The position numbers and the translations under genes were made by a program. Below are positions 32,501 to 43,619 of a stretch of 64,000 nucleotides of DNA, piece after piece (the first letter of the stretch is position 1; the number at the start of each line of letters is the position of its first letter). The notes beneath the pieces were generated by a model, which was given only the letters and a program-made list of their open reading frames with translations, did not search any database and had not been told where the DNA came from. The stretch is from Parachaetomium inaequale (lineage: Eukaryota; Ascomycota; Sordariomycetes; Sordariales; Chaetomiaceae): assembly GCA_033296685.1 (NCBI GenBank), contig MU854381.1:62001-126000 (forward strand). Direction: 5' to 3'.

Positions 32501-35500
32501 ATGGCCACCGCCGAGGTTCTGAACCTACTCGAAACCTGGCCAGGCCGCTCCGTCCATGGCTTTGCGACACCCGGGAACTCGACGAGGACGACTGAGCGGG
32601 GTGAGCATGCCGGACAGCTCTCGGACAGGGCCAGCTTGGAAACAAGACTGAACCTTATTGCGCGGACCTGGGTGGAGCTGTGCGCCAGTCTCAAGGTAAG
32701 GATTCCAGGGCTCTATGTCAAGCGTATTCATTGTTTGGGATTTTCAGGTGCGGCAGACGGCCAAGGGCAGACATTTCCTTTCAAACACCAACCAACCCCT
32801 GGACAAATTTTTGGTATCGTGGTTGGATCAGAGGGCAAACCCTGCGGCTGGGGCGAGCAAATCATGGACCAAGGAATTTTGGGAAGCCCCTACCCCCAGC
32901 ACTAACAGTTTTACAACAGGCAGCGCAACTCCTATCCAGCGGGCCCTTGGTCCTCCCCGACATCTCCTCAAGATGGACTCGCCTTGTACCGCTCGACGAG
33001 GACCTCGACCCACTGTCCGCAGGACTCACCGACCCAACCGATAGTGGCGCATACGCGTACAGACGCCAGCCCCTGTCGAACAACCTCCCCGCAGCAGAGT
33101 CAGTGCCTGTTACATCTGGCCCTGATAGGAGACGCCGAAAGGACGACCTCCTTAGCGACCCCACCACCAGCTTCCGGATTGACTTCACAAGTGAGGAGGG
33201 CTTCCGGCAGCTCGCGAAGAAGAAGAAGAAGGCTGCTGCCCCGGCGAAGGCCAACAACAATAGCAGCAGCAACAATGCGGACGACAGCGCCAAGAAGGAG
33301 GAAGACGCTGGCGACGCGAATAATGGTGATGCTGGCGGCGATGCCCCAGGCGGGGATGCCGGTGGTGGTGGTGGCGGTGACGGAGGTGGTGGAGGGGACG
33401 ATAAGAAGGACGACGACAAGAAGGAGGAGGTAAAACAAGAGGAGGAGAAGAAAGAGGAGGAAAAGGAAGAGAAGAAGGAGGAAGCCGAGCCCGTCGATGA
33501 TTGGGCGGCTTTCACTGGCGGCAGCAAGAAGAAGAAGAAGGCCAAGGCTGGCGCTGCTGCCGACCCTCCCCCCGCGGCGGAAGACAAGACGACCGACTTT
33601 GGGCTGCCTGTGGTGGAATCCGGATCAGGCGGCTTCGATTCTTTCCAGGATATCAAGTTGGACGAGAACCCTGCTCCTGACGTTCAGTCTACCGCTACGG
33701 AATCCAAATCCCCATTTGGTGGATTTTCTAGCTGGGCTTCCGGCTGGGGTTTTTCCGGCTCAAAGACATCCACGACCGACAAGCCCAAGGATCCAGTCGA
33801 AGACAATCCCTGGGACACCAAGGGCGATAAACCCAAGAAGGCCAGTCTTGGCTTTTCCTTCGGTGCCGCCGACGAGGCAGACGGGAACGCTACCGAGGAC
33901 AAACCTGCTGACGTTGGCTTCTCCGTGGCGACAACGAAGACCAAGAAGAAGAAGAAGACCAGCATCTGGGACGTGGACCCTGATCCGGAACCCACCCCGG
34001 AACCCGCTCCGGACCCCCCTGCCCCGGCTCCAGATCCGCCTGCCCCACCAGAGGATGACGGGTTTGCCGTCTCGGCCAAGAAGGGGAAGAAAAAGAAAGG
34101 GGCGGCCGCCATCGAGGAAACGAAGGTCGAGGAGCCCAAAGCGGCAGACGATGCATGGGGCTTCTGGGGCGCCAAGAAGAAAACGAAAGGTGCTTCCGAA
34201 GAGCCGGCTCCTGTAGACCCGGAGCCAGAGCCCGAACCGGACCCTCCAGCAGACCCCGAGCCGGCCGTAGACAACGGTGCAGACAACGGCGCAGACAGTC
34301 CGTGGGGCTGGGGTGGTGCCACGACAGCCAAGAAGGGCAAGAAGAAGAAAGGTAAGAACGACGTTGCTGATGACCCTCCCAAGGAGCCGGAGCCGGAGCC
34401 AACGCCAGAACCCGAGCCTGTGCCCGAACCCGTGTCGGAAAAGAAGGAGGATGACTTCTGGGGCAGCTTTGGCACCAAGAAGGACAAGAAGAAGAGCAAG
34501 AATGCGGTCCCCGATCCTGAGCCCGTCAAAGAGACCGTACCAGAACCGGAACCCGAGCCTATCCCTGAGCCGGATCCTGAGCCGGAAAAGAAAGAGGTGG
34601 ATATCTGGGGCGTGAGCACGTCCAAGAAGGATAAGAAGAAGAAGAAGGGGAAAACCGCCGCTGTGGAGCCTGATCCGCCCAAGGCCCCGGAACCTGAACC
34701 AGAGCCGGAGCCTGAACCGGAACCCGTGCCTGAACCCGTGCCGGAGCCGGAGACGGAGAAGAAAGAAGAGGATATTTGGGGTGTCAGCATCTCAAAGACG
34801 GACAAGAAAAAGAAGAAGAGCAAGAAAGGTGAGCCCGAGCCAGAACCGGAGCCCGAACCCGCAGCGGAGCCGGAGCCGGAGCCTGTTCCAGAGCCAGACC
34901 CGGAACCGGAACCGGTGCCAGAGCCAGTAACGAAGGACGATAGTTTCTGGGGAGGTCTCACTGGCTCTAAGAAGGAGAAGAAAAAGAAGAGTAAGAAGGG
35001 CCAGCTGGAGGACCCGCAGCCCGACCCGGAGCCGGAGCCGGAGCCAGAGCCGGAGCCGAAGCCTGAACCAGAACCGGAACCTCAGCCGGAGGTTAAGGAG
35101 GATGACCCGTGGGGCTTCTCTTCCTCGAAGAAGGACAAGAAGAAGAAGAAGGGCAAAGGCAAGGATGCCGAAGCGGACCCGCCCGTAGCCCCTGAGCCTG
35201 ATCCGGAGCCTGAGCCAAAACCAGAGGACGACTTCTTTGGTTCGCTGGGTGGCTCTAAAAAGGACAAGAAAAAGAAGAAGGGCGAGACGGCACAAGCACC
35301 CGAGGAAAACGACAAGGATCTCATCGATCTCGACAAGCCGGCGGACTTGGAAAAGAACGACTTCTTCAGTTCGTGGAGCACCGGGATCGACAAGACGAAG
35401 GGCGATGACGGCGAGAAATTGATTGAGGAGCCCGCCGCGGAGGATGGGGATTGGGGAGCATGGGATACCGGTTCAAAGAAAAAGAAGGGTAAGTCACATT

Positions 35501-38500
35501 ACACATCACCAGTTATCACCTCGGCAAATCTTGAACTAAGCTAAAGCATACGCAGGGAGCAAAAAATCCGAGCAGGAAGACGAGGAACGCAGGGCTGAAG
35601 CAGCCGAGGAGCAGGCCAGGCTGGACGAAGAGGAGCGGCAGCAAAAAGAGGCCGACGAACAAGCGGCCAGGGACGCCGAGGATGCTGAAGCGGCGAGGGA
35701 GGAGGAGGAACTGGCAGTCCTCAAGGCCAAGAAAACCAAAAAGAAGAAGTTCACCAAGAGCGACCAGGAGAAGTTCGACCGGCTGACAGCAAGCGTCAAG
35801 AGGCGGGCTGACGACAGAGCGGCACGCGAGGCTGAGCAAGTCGAACAAGAGAAGCAGAGGCAGGCGGAGGAGGAGCTTGCTGCTAAGGAGGCCGAAGAGA
35901 ATGCCCTCCGTGAGGCTGAAGAGGCGGCTGAAAGGGAGCGTCAGGAGGCGGAAGAAGCAGCGGCAGCCGCAGCGGCGGCCGCAGAGGCAGAAGCCGCAGA
36001 GGCCGAGGCAGCGTCGTCTTCGAAGAAGTCTAAGAAGTCCAAGACCAAGAAGGAGGAAAAGAAGGAGAAGGAGAAGGAGAAGGAGAAGGAGAAGGAGAAG
36101 GAGAAGGAGAAGGAAAAGGAGAAGGAGAAGGAGAAGAAGGAGAAGAAGGACAAGAAGGACAAGAAGGACAAGGGAAAAGAGAAGGAAAAAGAGGAGGTCA
36201 AGGCTGACGAGGACGACGAGTTCAACGACGTCAACCTCACTGCCGAGCAAGTCGAGGAGCTGCTGGCCGACAAGCCGAAGGAGGAGGACGAGGAGGAGAA
36301 GAAGCAGACGGCATCGAGGGAAGCTCCTGTGCCTGCGTCTACCGACGACCCCTTCAGTTTTTGGGGTGCTGCCAAGAAGTCGACCTCCAAGAAGAAGTCG
36401 CGGCTGAACTCGTGGCTTCCTGAGGCAGAAGACCCCCCTCCCCAGGCAGCAGCGCCGGAAATTGCGAATGCTGAGTCATCCCCCTTTCTGGAAGCTGCCA
36501 CCGCCGCCGCGATTGGCGCGGTCGCCACCGAGGTGTGGGACGACATCGAACCGGCCAGGCCCATGAAGTCCAAGAAGGCTGTCGGCGGCAAGATCGCAGA
36601 CCGCCTGCGCGCCTTCCAGGTGATTGACGACGAACCCGACGAACCCGGCGAACCCGGCGACGACGCGCCAGTCGAGCCGCTGCCTCCGCCGACACCGCCC
36701 CCGCCCGCCCCCGTCGCGGTGTCCGTCGCGCCAGCCAAAGAGGAGAAGAAGAAGAGCTCCAAGAAGAGCAAGAGCAAGAACAGGGAACAGGTCATCGACG
36801 TCGACGCTTTGGCATCTTACCCTCCCGCTCCGCCGCCGCCTCCCCCGCCCAACCCCGGCTTGCCCGGCAGCTTCCCGCTGAGCGAAGAGGAACACCACAA
36901 CAGCGACTACGGCTACGGCTACGGCCACGGCGACGACGATGAGATAGTTCAGATCGTCGACATGTCGCCCCCAAAGAAGAGCAAGAAAGGGAAGAAGGCC
37001 AAGGCCTCTGCCGAGGTCATCGACGTCCCTCCGCCGCCCCCTGCGGTCCCTCCGCCGCCGCCCGCCGTTCCTGATGCGCCGCCGATGATGACGCCGGCCG
37101 CAGTCCGCTCATCGAAGAAGGAGAGGCCGAGGGTCAATCGCGAGGGCTCGGCATCGTGGGGTACGTGGACGGCGACCCCTACCAAGGAGCCCAAGAAGCC
37201 CTCGTCCAAGTCCAAGCCGGAGAGGGAGCCCGGCTCCAGGAAGAAGTCCTCTTCGGCAGAGAAGGCCGAGAAGGGCGACAAGCCATCATCGCGAGGCTCT
37301 GGCTCGGACGGGGCAGATAAGCCGAGGGCCAAGGACACCCCGGCGCGGTTCGCCAGCGTTTTCGCAAGCACCCCGCCCCTCTCCCGCTCGGCCTCGACCC
37401 GCGAGAAGCGCCACGGCACCAGCAAGTCGAGTTCGCGTAGAGGATCAGTCGACATAAATGGCGGCCTGGTGAGCCCGCCTCCTGAAGACATGTCCGCCAA
37501 GGCGGCAAAGGTTCTCGGTGTCGGTGCCGGACTTGTCGGCGCCGGTCTCGGGCTCTCGAGGTCTGCTAGCAGGCGCAGCAGGAAGAATGAGGACGACGAC
37601 ATTGTAATGGTTGGCGCCGCCGATGGACCGCCTAGCCCAGAAAAAGCCGAGCGCCGAAGGCATAGGGTAAGTCAAGCACACCCATCCTGGACATACTCTT
37701 TACAAGCAACAGAAAGCTAACAGCCTCTTACTCCAGCAATATTCGCGAGACGATGACATTGTCATGGTCGATGCTGCCGATGCGACACCCTCGCGGCCCC
37801 CCTTAAAGCGCTCCAACTCCAGTGCCAAGAAATCCATGCCCTTCTCTTCTTTATTTGGGGGCGTTTTCAAGGGAGATAAGACAGACCCGCGCATGGAGCC
37901 GCGCTCGGAACCCCGCCGCCGCGGTACCTATCCGACCACAGACGATGAAGGAGGTAGACGGGGCGAAGAGACTGATGCCGAGCGGGAAGCGCGCCGTGCT
38001 GAACGCCGTGCCCGTCGGGCTGAAAAAGAAGCCGCAGAACAGGCCGCTGAGGAGGCGCGCCGCGCTAAGGACGAGGCTCGCCGCGCGCGGCGCAAGAGAC
38101 AAGAGGAAGAGGACGAGGTGCGTCGACAGGAAGAAAAGGAGGCTCGTCGGAGCGAAAGACGGGCGCAGCGCGCACGGGAAGAGGCAGAGCGCCAAGCTGC
38201 CGAGCTGAAAGAAGCCGAGCGTGCTGAGCGCCGCCGACGGCGTGCCGAGATGGACGCGGCTGAAGTCGAAGCCGACGCCCGCCGTGCTGCCAGACACCAT
38301 GAACGCCGCCGCAGCTACCAGCCCGAAGACTCTGGCCGTGAAGACGACGAAGAGCGCCGCCGACGCAGGGAAGCCCGGCGCGCGACCAAGGAAGGAAGGG
38401 AGCGAGAGGAGCGACAATCCCGACGCAGGCCCGAGGCGGCCGACAATTATGTCTACCCCAGGACATCGCGCGAGAATACTGGTGGCTCGTGGCCCCACTC

Positions 38501-38915
38501 GGGGACATCGTCCTGGGTCAAAGAGCACGCTGACGCCCCGCCACCTCCGGAGAATGGCGAGGGCGTAGCAGAGCCCCCGCCGCCCGAGGCCGAGGTGGTT
38601 GACGAGGAAGAAGAAGAAGAGGCGCGCCGGGAAGCCCGCAGAGCTAGACGCCAAGCCAAGTACGCCGCCGAGGCAGCAGGTATGACGCCGGAAGAGTACG
38701 ACGAGGATAGGCGGCGGAGGAAACGCCGCGAGGAGAGGGAGCGGGACAAGTACGAGAGAGAAAGAGGTGGGGATAGAGACCGGGGTATGGACAGGGAGCG
38801 GCGCCCCGGGTCTGATGGGAGTGATGGTCGGCGTGACAGCCGACGGAATTCTGCCATGTTCATGGACACCACCCCGAGGAGCTCGTGGTGGAAGAGGCTG
38901 ACGGGAGCCGGATGA
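32501..38915 (+). CDS. Giant low-complexity protein with W-G/poly-Lys repeats
   Basis: Five exons: 32501-32695, 32748-32813, 32920-35488, 35556-37666, 37737-38915; 2039 residues. The frame closes exactly across all four introns. Residues 1-170 look the most folded (TWPGRSVHGFATPG, SLETRLNLIARTWVELC, LSSGPLVLPDISSRWTRLVP). Residues about 190-1000 hold at least ten copies of a degenerate unit, acidic residues then W or F-G, a few small residues and KKxKKKK (for example DDFWGSFGTKKDKKK, VDIWGVSTSKKDKKKKK), separated by PEPEPEP spacers. Then follow a Glu/Lys region with an EKEKEK tract, further W-G units (DPFSFWGAAKK), poly-Pro segments, a duplicated DDDIVMV motif (one copy on each side of the last intron), and an Arg/Glu coiled-coil-like C-terminus ending SSWWKRLTGAG. 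No known domain, signal peptide or membrane segment. Function unknown; a scaffold or tether is one guess. Confidence 0.85.
36061..36139 (+). repeat. Coding GGAGAA hexanucleotide repeat
   Basis: A near-perfect run of GGAGAA units inside the fourth exon of the giant repeat protein, coding alternating Glu and Lys. Such tracts slip easily, so length is likely to vary between strains. Confidence 0.8.
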
Positions 38916-39928
38916 GTGATGATGACGATTGGTTTCATGGGTTGATGAGTGATGTGTGAGATAATGTTGGATGATTGCGCTATAAGGCGTGGATGTCGGT
39001 TTCGGTGCTGCAGACACTTCATGCCTCAGTCAGTTGTTTGTTGAGGGGGGGGTTGCATATATGGCGGATGAAGGAGCATTGGTCGGCTGTGCTTTTGGCT
39101 TGATATCCCCCTGCATCACGACGGCGCCATGGCCGCCAGCTAGGGTTCGGTTTGGTTTTGCCTACCTTGGCTGCATTGAGGTTTTACCTATAGTTTATCG
39201 CCCACTACTCTGTCTTGTTTGGCTTCAAATTGAGTTGGCCTGGTTGAATCCGAGCCAGTTGGCAGAAGCATTCTGTGTGTTTGTCTGTGTCTGTCTGTGC
39301 CTGTACCTTCTTAGTTGCCTTGGGTCGCTCACGTACTTTATCTGCCTGTGTTGTTGCCAGTCTCCTCTGGATGATTATCTCACCGGCTTCAATGTTTTGT
39401 CCCTAGGGCCACCTACCTGCTAGTCGACACGTAGTCCCCTGACATGTGTCTTGACTTGAGCACAAGCCGAGCCCGAGCACCCTCCAGCCAGTCTGATCAT
39501 AGTCGTCCCAGCAACCAGCAACCAGCACCGGGCTTTCATCCCTAATGCACCTTCCCGTGCCCTCCGATCCCATTGCCACCAAACAGGCGCCAGGCCCGTC
39601 TTATCGGGCAAGCCCCGAGCCAAACTGTACACAGTCCCGTGGTGCAGCGGCAAGTTGGAGTAGAGTAGTAGTTAACTCGTCGCCCTTCCAAGGCGGAAAC
39701 TCGGGTGCAAATCCCGGCTCCAGCAACTTCAAACCGTCGCAGCGTCTGTTATTTTTGCACTTTTCCCTTTTTTTGCTGTTCATCCCATCACTCTGAACAG
39801 ACTTGCCTCTCGTTGTGTATTGTCTCCACTGTTCTTTCATGGCAACAACGTACCCATTTCGTTGCCCAGCCAAGGTGAAGTGGAAGTTTATTTCTTGGTA
39901 AGTACAGCTCATGTCCACCCTCTCGGCA
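38916..39928. other. Spacer carrying a tRNA gene
   Basis: About 1 kb between the ends of the giant repeat-protein gene and the MFS gene (convergent). T-rich in 39150-39400. The only feature supported is the tRNA-Gly at 39654-39725. Confidence 0.5.
39654..39725 (+). tRNA. tRNA-Gly (anticodon UCC)
   Basis: Folds as a complete cloverleaf with no intron: acceptor stem GTTGGAG (39654-39660) with CTCCAGC (39718-39724) including one G-U pair; D stem GAGT/ACTC (663-666, 675-678 of this kilobase block); anticodon stem TCGCC/GGCGG around loop CTTCCAA with anticodon TCC at 39687-39689; variable loop AAAC; T stem TCGGG/CCCGG around TGCAAAT; discriminator A39725. CCA is not encoded. Two oddities: the D loop lacks a GG pair (AGTAGTTA) and the T loop reads TGC rather than TTC, so the promoter boxes and tertiary contacts are weakened. 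It may be a functional but divergent gene or a decaying copy. It reads glycine GGA codons if active. Confidence 0.65.
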
Positions 39929-41575
39929 TCATCGCCTAGCTTCCACACTGCTAGCTGCAGCCTCTTTCTCCGCCGCCTTCAACTTCCGCACTCGCCTCTC
40001 CTCCCGCCATCGAGGTCCCCGCACGGTCAACACCCACAACACAGGCGAAAAGACGACGAGCACAAGCGCCCAGAAAGTGTAGGTCCAACCCCTGCCCATC
40101 GCCCGGAGCATAGACTCGATGAACGCCGTACCAGCGGCGCCGAACAGGCAACGCACCAGGTTATTGGCAGCCACCGCGGTCGCTGGAGCTTCGGGGTACA
40201 AATCCACTATCAGTGTATTGAGGATGGAAAAGGACCCGGTGACGCAGAGACCGACGATGAACAGCAACACCAGTGGGCCGGCTAGGCTGATCTCGGCTTG
40301 CAGAACCCAGCCGTAACAGATGACGGCCGCGATGCCCGTGGACAGGATCGGGAAGACGGGCAGAATCCGAGCCTTTTCGATGGGGAAATTCCGCAGGTCG
40401 TCGCCCCGCTTGTAGTCGATTGTAAACCCGATGTTGCGGGCTATCCTGCGGTAGTTGGTGTCGAGGATGTAGCCCTGCACTATCGAGGCCAGGCAGCACC
40501 CGAGGCCGTAGGGCAAATAGCACAGGCCGAGCTGGAGGTCGGTGAGGTGGTAGATATCTGCAAACTCTGTGGACAAGGTAGCGGCGATGAGGATGAACAC
40601 CAGGTAAATCATGGTGTTGTAGAAGAGGAGGAGGGCGAGGTCCTTCTCAAAGACCACCCTCAGGGCATTGATGGGGTTGGGGAAGCGTAGCTCGCGCTTG
40701 GGAGCGTCGGCAGGTGCGTCAGCGTGCTGTGGGTTGTGACGGTACCGGAAGAAGTCGAGGATGGTCATGTTCCACCCGCGTGCCGGTACAGACCCGTTCC
40801 CTACCACCTTTCTGCACGTCTCGGGTACCGCCAAAGTGTATGGTATGAGCCACACTGCAGCGTAGATGAGGCAGAACCAGAAAATGGCTCTCCAGCCCAG
40901 GTATTCGGCCAGGATGCCGCCAAGGACTGGGCTGAGGGCGGGTCCGACGTTGATACCCGCTCCAACTATGCCCATGTACTTGCCCCTTTCAGCGCTGACG
41001 GCAACATCGGCCACCACAGCGAAGCACAACGACAGAGTCCCGCTGCTTCCGGCGCTCTGGAGCATCCGCAGCACCAACAGGGCCGCATAGTTTTTCTGAA
41101 GGGCCAGGCCGAGGTTGGCAAAAATGTAGATGGCGAAGGATATGACAAAGGCAGGCCTCCTGCCGGCCATGTCGCCGAAGTCGCCGACGATTGTGGGAGA
41201 GATGGCTTGGAAGACCATGTAGGTCGTCAGGGTTAGGTTGATGAGGCTGACCGACACGCCGAGGTCGTCGGCGATGGGAACGAGGGCTGGGAAGTAGATG
41301 TTGGCTGTCATGGGCGAGACGAAGCTCGCACAGGCGGCCATGGCAATGACCCATCTCTTGGTTGGCTTCGAGAAGGCGCTGTAGGCCGGGCCGCTCGAGA
41401 CCTGGTGAAGTGACTCGGGGTCGGGGGCGGCACTACGGTCGGATGACCCATTCCCGTCGGAGCCAACGCCCGAAGGCTCATCGTCGTCGACAGGTGAAGG
41501 CGCCGGCCGGTCCTCCTCTGGCTCGCCCGAAGTCGCCTCTTGTTTTTCTCGTGATAACCCTGGTCCAGTGTCCAT
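39929..41575 (-). CDS. MFS transporter, DHA1 drug:H+ antiporter type
   Basis: Intronless frame of 548 residues starting MDTGPGLSREKQEATSGEPE. An acidic, disordered N-terminus of about 70 residues leads to 12 predicted membrane helices. Motif A between helices 2 and 3 is present as GDFGDMAGRRPAF, helix 5 carries GAGINVGPALSPVLGG (motif C, antiporter signature), and LGWRAIFWF follows. This matches the DHA1 group with yeast Qdr/Aqr1/Dtr1-type exporters, which move drugs, weak organic acids or polyamines out of the cell. The long loop between helices 6 and 7 and the RRIARNIGFTIDYKRGDDLRNFPIEKAR segment also fit that group. Plasma membrane location is inferred; substrate not predictable. Confidence 0.9.
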   Translation of the reverse strand: MDTGPGLSREKQEATSGEPEEDRPAPSPVDDDEPSGVGSDGNGSSDRSAAPDPESLHQVSSGPAYSAFSKPTKRWVIAMAACASFVSPMTANIYFPALVPIADDLGVSVSLINLTLTTYMVFQAISPTIVGDFGDMAGRRPAFVISFAIYIFANLGLALQKNYAALLVLRMLQSAGSSGTLSLCFAVVADVAVSAERGKYMGIVGAGINVGPALSPVLGGILAEYLGWRAIFWFCLIYAAVWLIPYTLAVPETCRKVVGNGSVPARGWNMTILDFFRYRHNPQHADAPADAPKRELRFPNPINALRVVFEKDLALLLFYNTMIYLVFILIAATLSTEFADIYHLTDLQLGLCYLPYGLGCCLASIVQGYILDTNYRRIARNIGFTIDYKRGDDLRNFPIEKARILPVFPILSTGIAAVICYGWVLQAEISLAGPLVLLFIVGLCVTGSFSILNTLIVDLYPEAPATAVAANNLVRCLFGAAGTAFIESMLRAMGRGWTYTFWALVLVVFSPVLWVLTVRGPRWREERRVRKLKAAEKEAAASSVEARR

Positions 41576-42439
41576 GATGGGGTGGAATTGCTCTAGGGTT
41601 GGGTTTCCTTCTTACGCCTTGTCGTTTAGGGGGGGTACATAAAGGAGAACATGAAGAACAACGAAGGCGTTTGGAACACGGGCCGTCGGCTTCGACAACC
41701 AACGAGGACAAGCTGCACTTGCATGATGGCGGGACCAAACCGGAGAAGTTGCACCATACCAGGCGCCACACATGACACACCCCCCGAGTTGAGAAGTTCT
41801 TTTATTCCCGAGCAAACCGCGAGGGACGTGGAGAATAAGCGGGACCTAAATGGAAACCAGGCAGGGCCATGGTCACCGGGACTTGTGACGGACGATAGGC
41901 ACTGACAATGCCGGCACGAGGTGGCATTGTTGCGGTATCGGCGCCGGGATGCAGGAGGAGGCAAGCCTTGGAGACTCGACGGCCGGGGCCGATTCCGAGA
42001 ACGACCTACCCCTGACGCCCGGAGGATGGGAGGAACCCTGGACTGCTGTCTCTCATTGGATCCAGTTTGACGCGCTCCACGAGAAGAGAGAATTGCCCAT
42101 GTATTGTGTAGATAAACGCCGGGAGGCGTAGTTGGAGGCCCGAGGGGCACGCACTTCATCGTCGAAGAGTTCCGGTCGGAGCAAAATCATGACCGTGACT
42201 TTAATTATCGGCGATTGGTGGATGTTGAAGAATGAAGTCCAGGTTGGACCGAGGGAGACCCAAGTGGGTCCCGAATGTCTCTCTGCATGGAACCTGGAAG
42301 CCGGCAGCTGCTAAGGTACAGGCCGCCACAGCGCCAAGCCACCAGCCACACAGCGATCTGGACAGCTCCGTCATCGACGATCCGACACGTTCACAGCTTC
42401 GACTCCCTGACCGACCTGACCCCCGAGGATGGTGTCGGC
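41576..42439. promoter_or_regulatory. Divergent promoter region, MFS transporter and ufe1
   Basis: About 860 bp between two divergent start codons. No specific element or additional gene is recognised. The ufe1 frame is open upstream to about 42275, but conservation begins at the chosen ATG. Confidence 0.45.
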
Positions 42440-43619
42440 ATGGCCAACCTAACCACAGCGTTCAACGCCCTCCTCAAGGGCCATGAGGCGCCCCCCACGA
42501 AGCCGTTTAGCCTCGATACGGCCGACGAGTTTCTCAAGGAGGCATACCGGATAGTGCGTCCTTCTTGTAGACCCCGGTTCTCTGCGGCCGCCCAGCTGAC
42601 CCTTTGCGCTGCAGAACTCCCTCATTGCGCGCCTGCACTCCGAACTGCGCAATTTGCGCCAGGCATACCTCTCGACTGCTCCTCCACGCAAGACACACTT
42701 ACGGACCGCCGCATCCCGCTCCGCGCCTGCACAGCATGTCGCCCTCACGGACCGGGACCGCGAGGAGATTGACGCCAATGCAAAGATGACGCTCCGCGAT
42801 CTCAACGCTCGTATCCGTGCCCTCGAAGATGCCGAACAGCTGCGGCAGAATACCGAAGCGGCGCTGCTCCGGAAGCGCCTGTCTCGCGGGCTGGGTGCTC
42901 TGGGATCCTGGGCTGCTGGGGACGATGCCCGCAGCGAGCAGGCTGCCCTTGAGGCTGCCGCTCGCCAGCTCGGAGCCCACCGAGAGAGTGTGATTTGGGT
43001 CCTGCGGACAAGGCTGCAGGAAACAGCCCGGACACAACAGCGCATGATGGAGACCCGCTTGACCAGGGAGATGGAGAAGAACAGGAGTGTACTGGCAAAG
43101 GCTAGGGGCCCAGCCATGCCCATGGGTCTGTACGACACTGCGAACCACGGCATCGGAAAGTCGCCAACCGGCCCTGTTTCCAATGGAGCGGGTTTGCCAG
43201 TGCAGGAGGAGGAGCAGAGGAAGAGGCCAGCCGTGGACAACCTCACCGACGACCAAAAACAACTGTTTGAGAAGGGCAACCAGGACATGCTGAAGCACCT
43301 CGAGAGCACCCTGGACAAAGTCAGGTGGGTTTGCATGACTGCTGCGTTCTGAATTCCCTGTTCTAACCCTTGAGGCAGGACGGCCGAGAGCTCGCTCATC
43401 GAGATTGCCGAGCTGCAGAACCTGCTCGTCAACAACCTCGCCACACAATCGGCGCACATTGACCAACTGGTTGCAGACTCGTTCGAGACAACAGAGGGCA
43501 TTGGCAAGGGGAACAAGGAGCTCAAGAAGAGCGCGGGCAAAGCGAGCCCGGCCCGATACACCTTTTTTGCTGCTGCGGGACTGTGTACAGCACTCATCTT
43601 GTGGGACTTGATCATATAG
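42440..43619 (+). CDS. ufe1: Syntaxin 18/Ufe1, ER Q-SNARE
   Basis: Three exons: 42440-42553, 42615-43324, 43379-43619; 354 residues. The protein begins MANLTTAFNALLKGH and carries the N-terminal helix FSLDTADEFLKEAYRINSLIA and RQAYLSTAPP typical of Ufe1/syntaxin 18. The SNARE helix (about 255-325) runs across the second intron, KHLESTLDKV-RTAESSLIEIAELQNLLVNNL. A single C-terminal anchor (YTFFAAAGLCTALILWDLII, 335-354) ends the protein. Ufe1 sits in the ER membrane and, with Sec20, Use1 and Sec22 and the Dsl1 tether, accepts retrograde COPI vesicles from the Golgi. Start chosen by the family's usual M-x-[DN]-LT opening; an upstream in-frame ATG at 42275 would add 55 unconserved residues. Confidence 0.9.

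Noticed and set aside
32680..32919. Open frame continuing upstream of the third exon of the giant repeat-protein gene as its true N-terminus
   Set aside because: It requires reading through an interval with a standard donor at 32814 and a CACTAAC branch site and CAG acceptor at 32919; the spliced exons from 32501 give a coherent N-terminus with a well-placed ATG.
33684..34961. A 425-codon open frame on the minus strand inside the giant repeat-protein gene, rich in Gly and Ser
   Set aside because: It is the mirror of the PEP and KKK repeats on the plus strand, whose codon bias keeps the opposite frame open. No domain and no gene structure of its own.
36061..36139. Hexanucleotide array as a CRISPR-like or satellite array
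   Set aside because: It lies in frame within an exon, lacks spacers, and simply codes Glu-Lys alternation.
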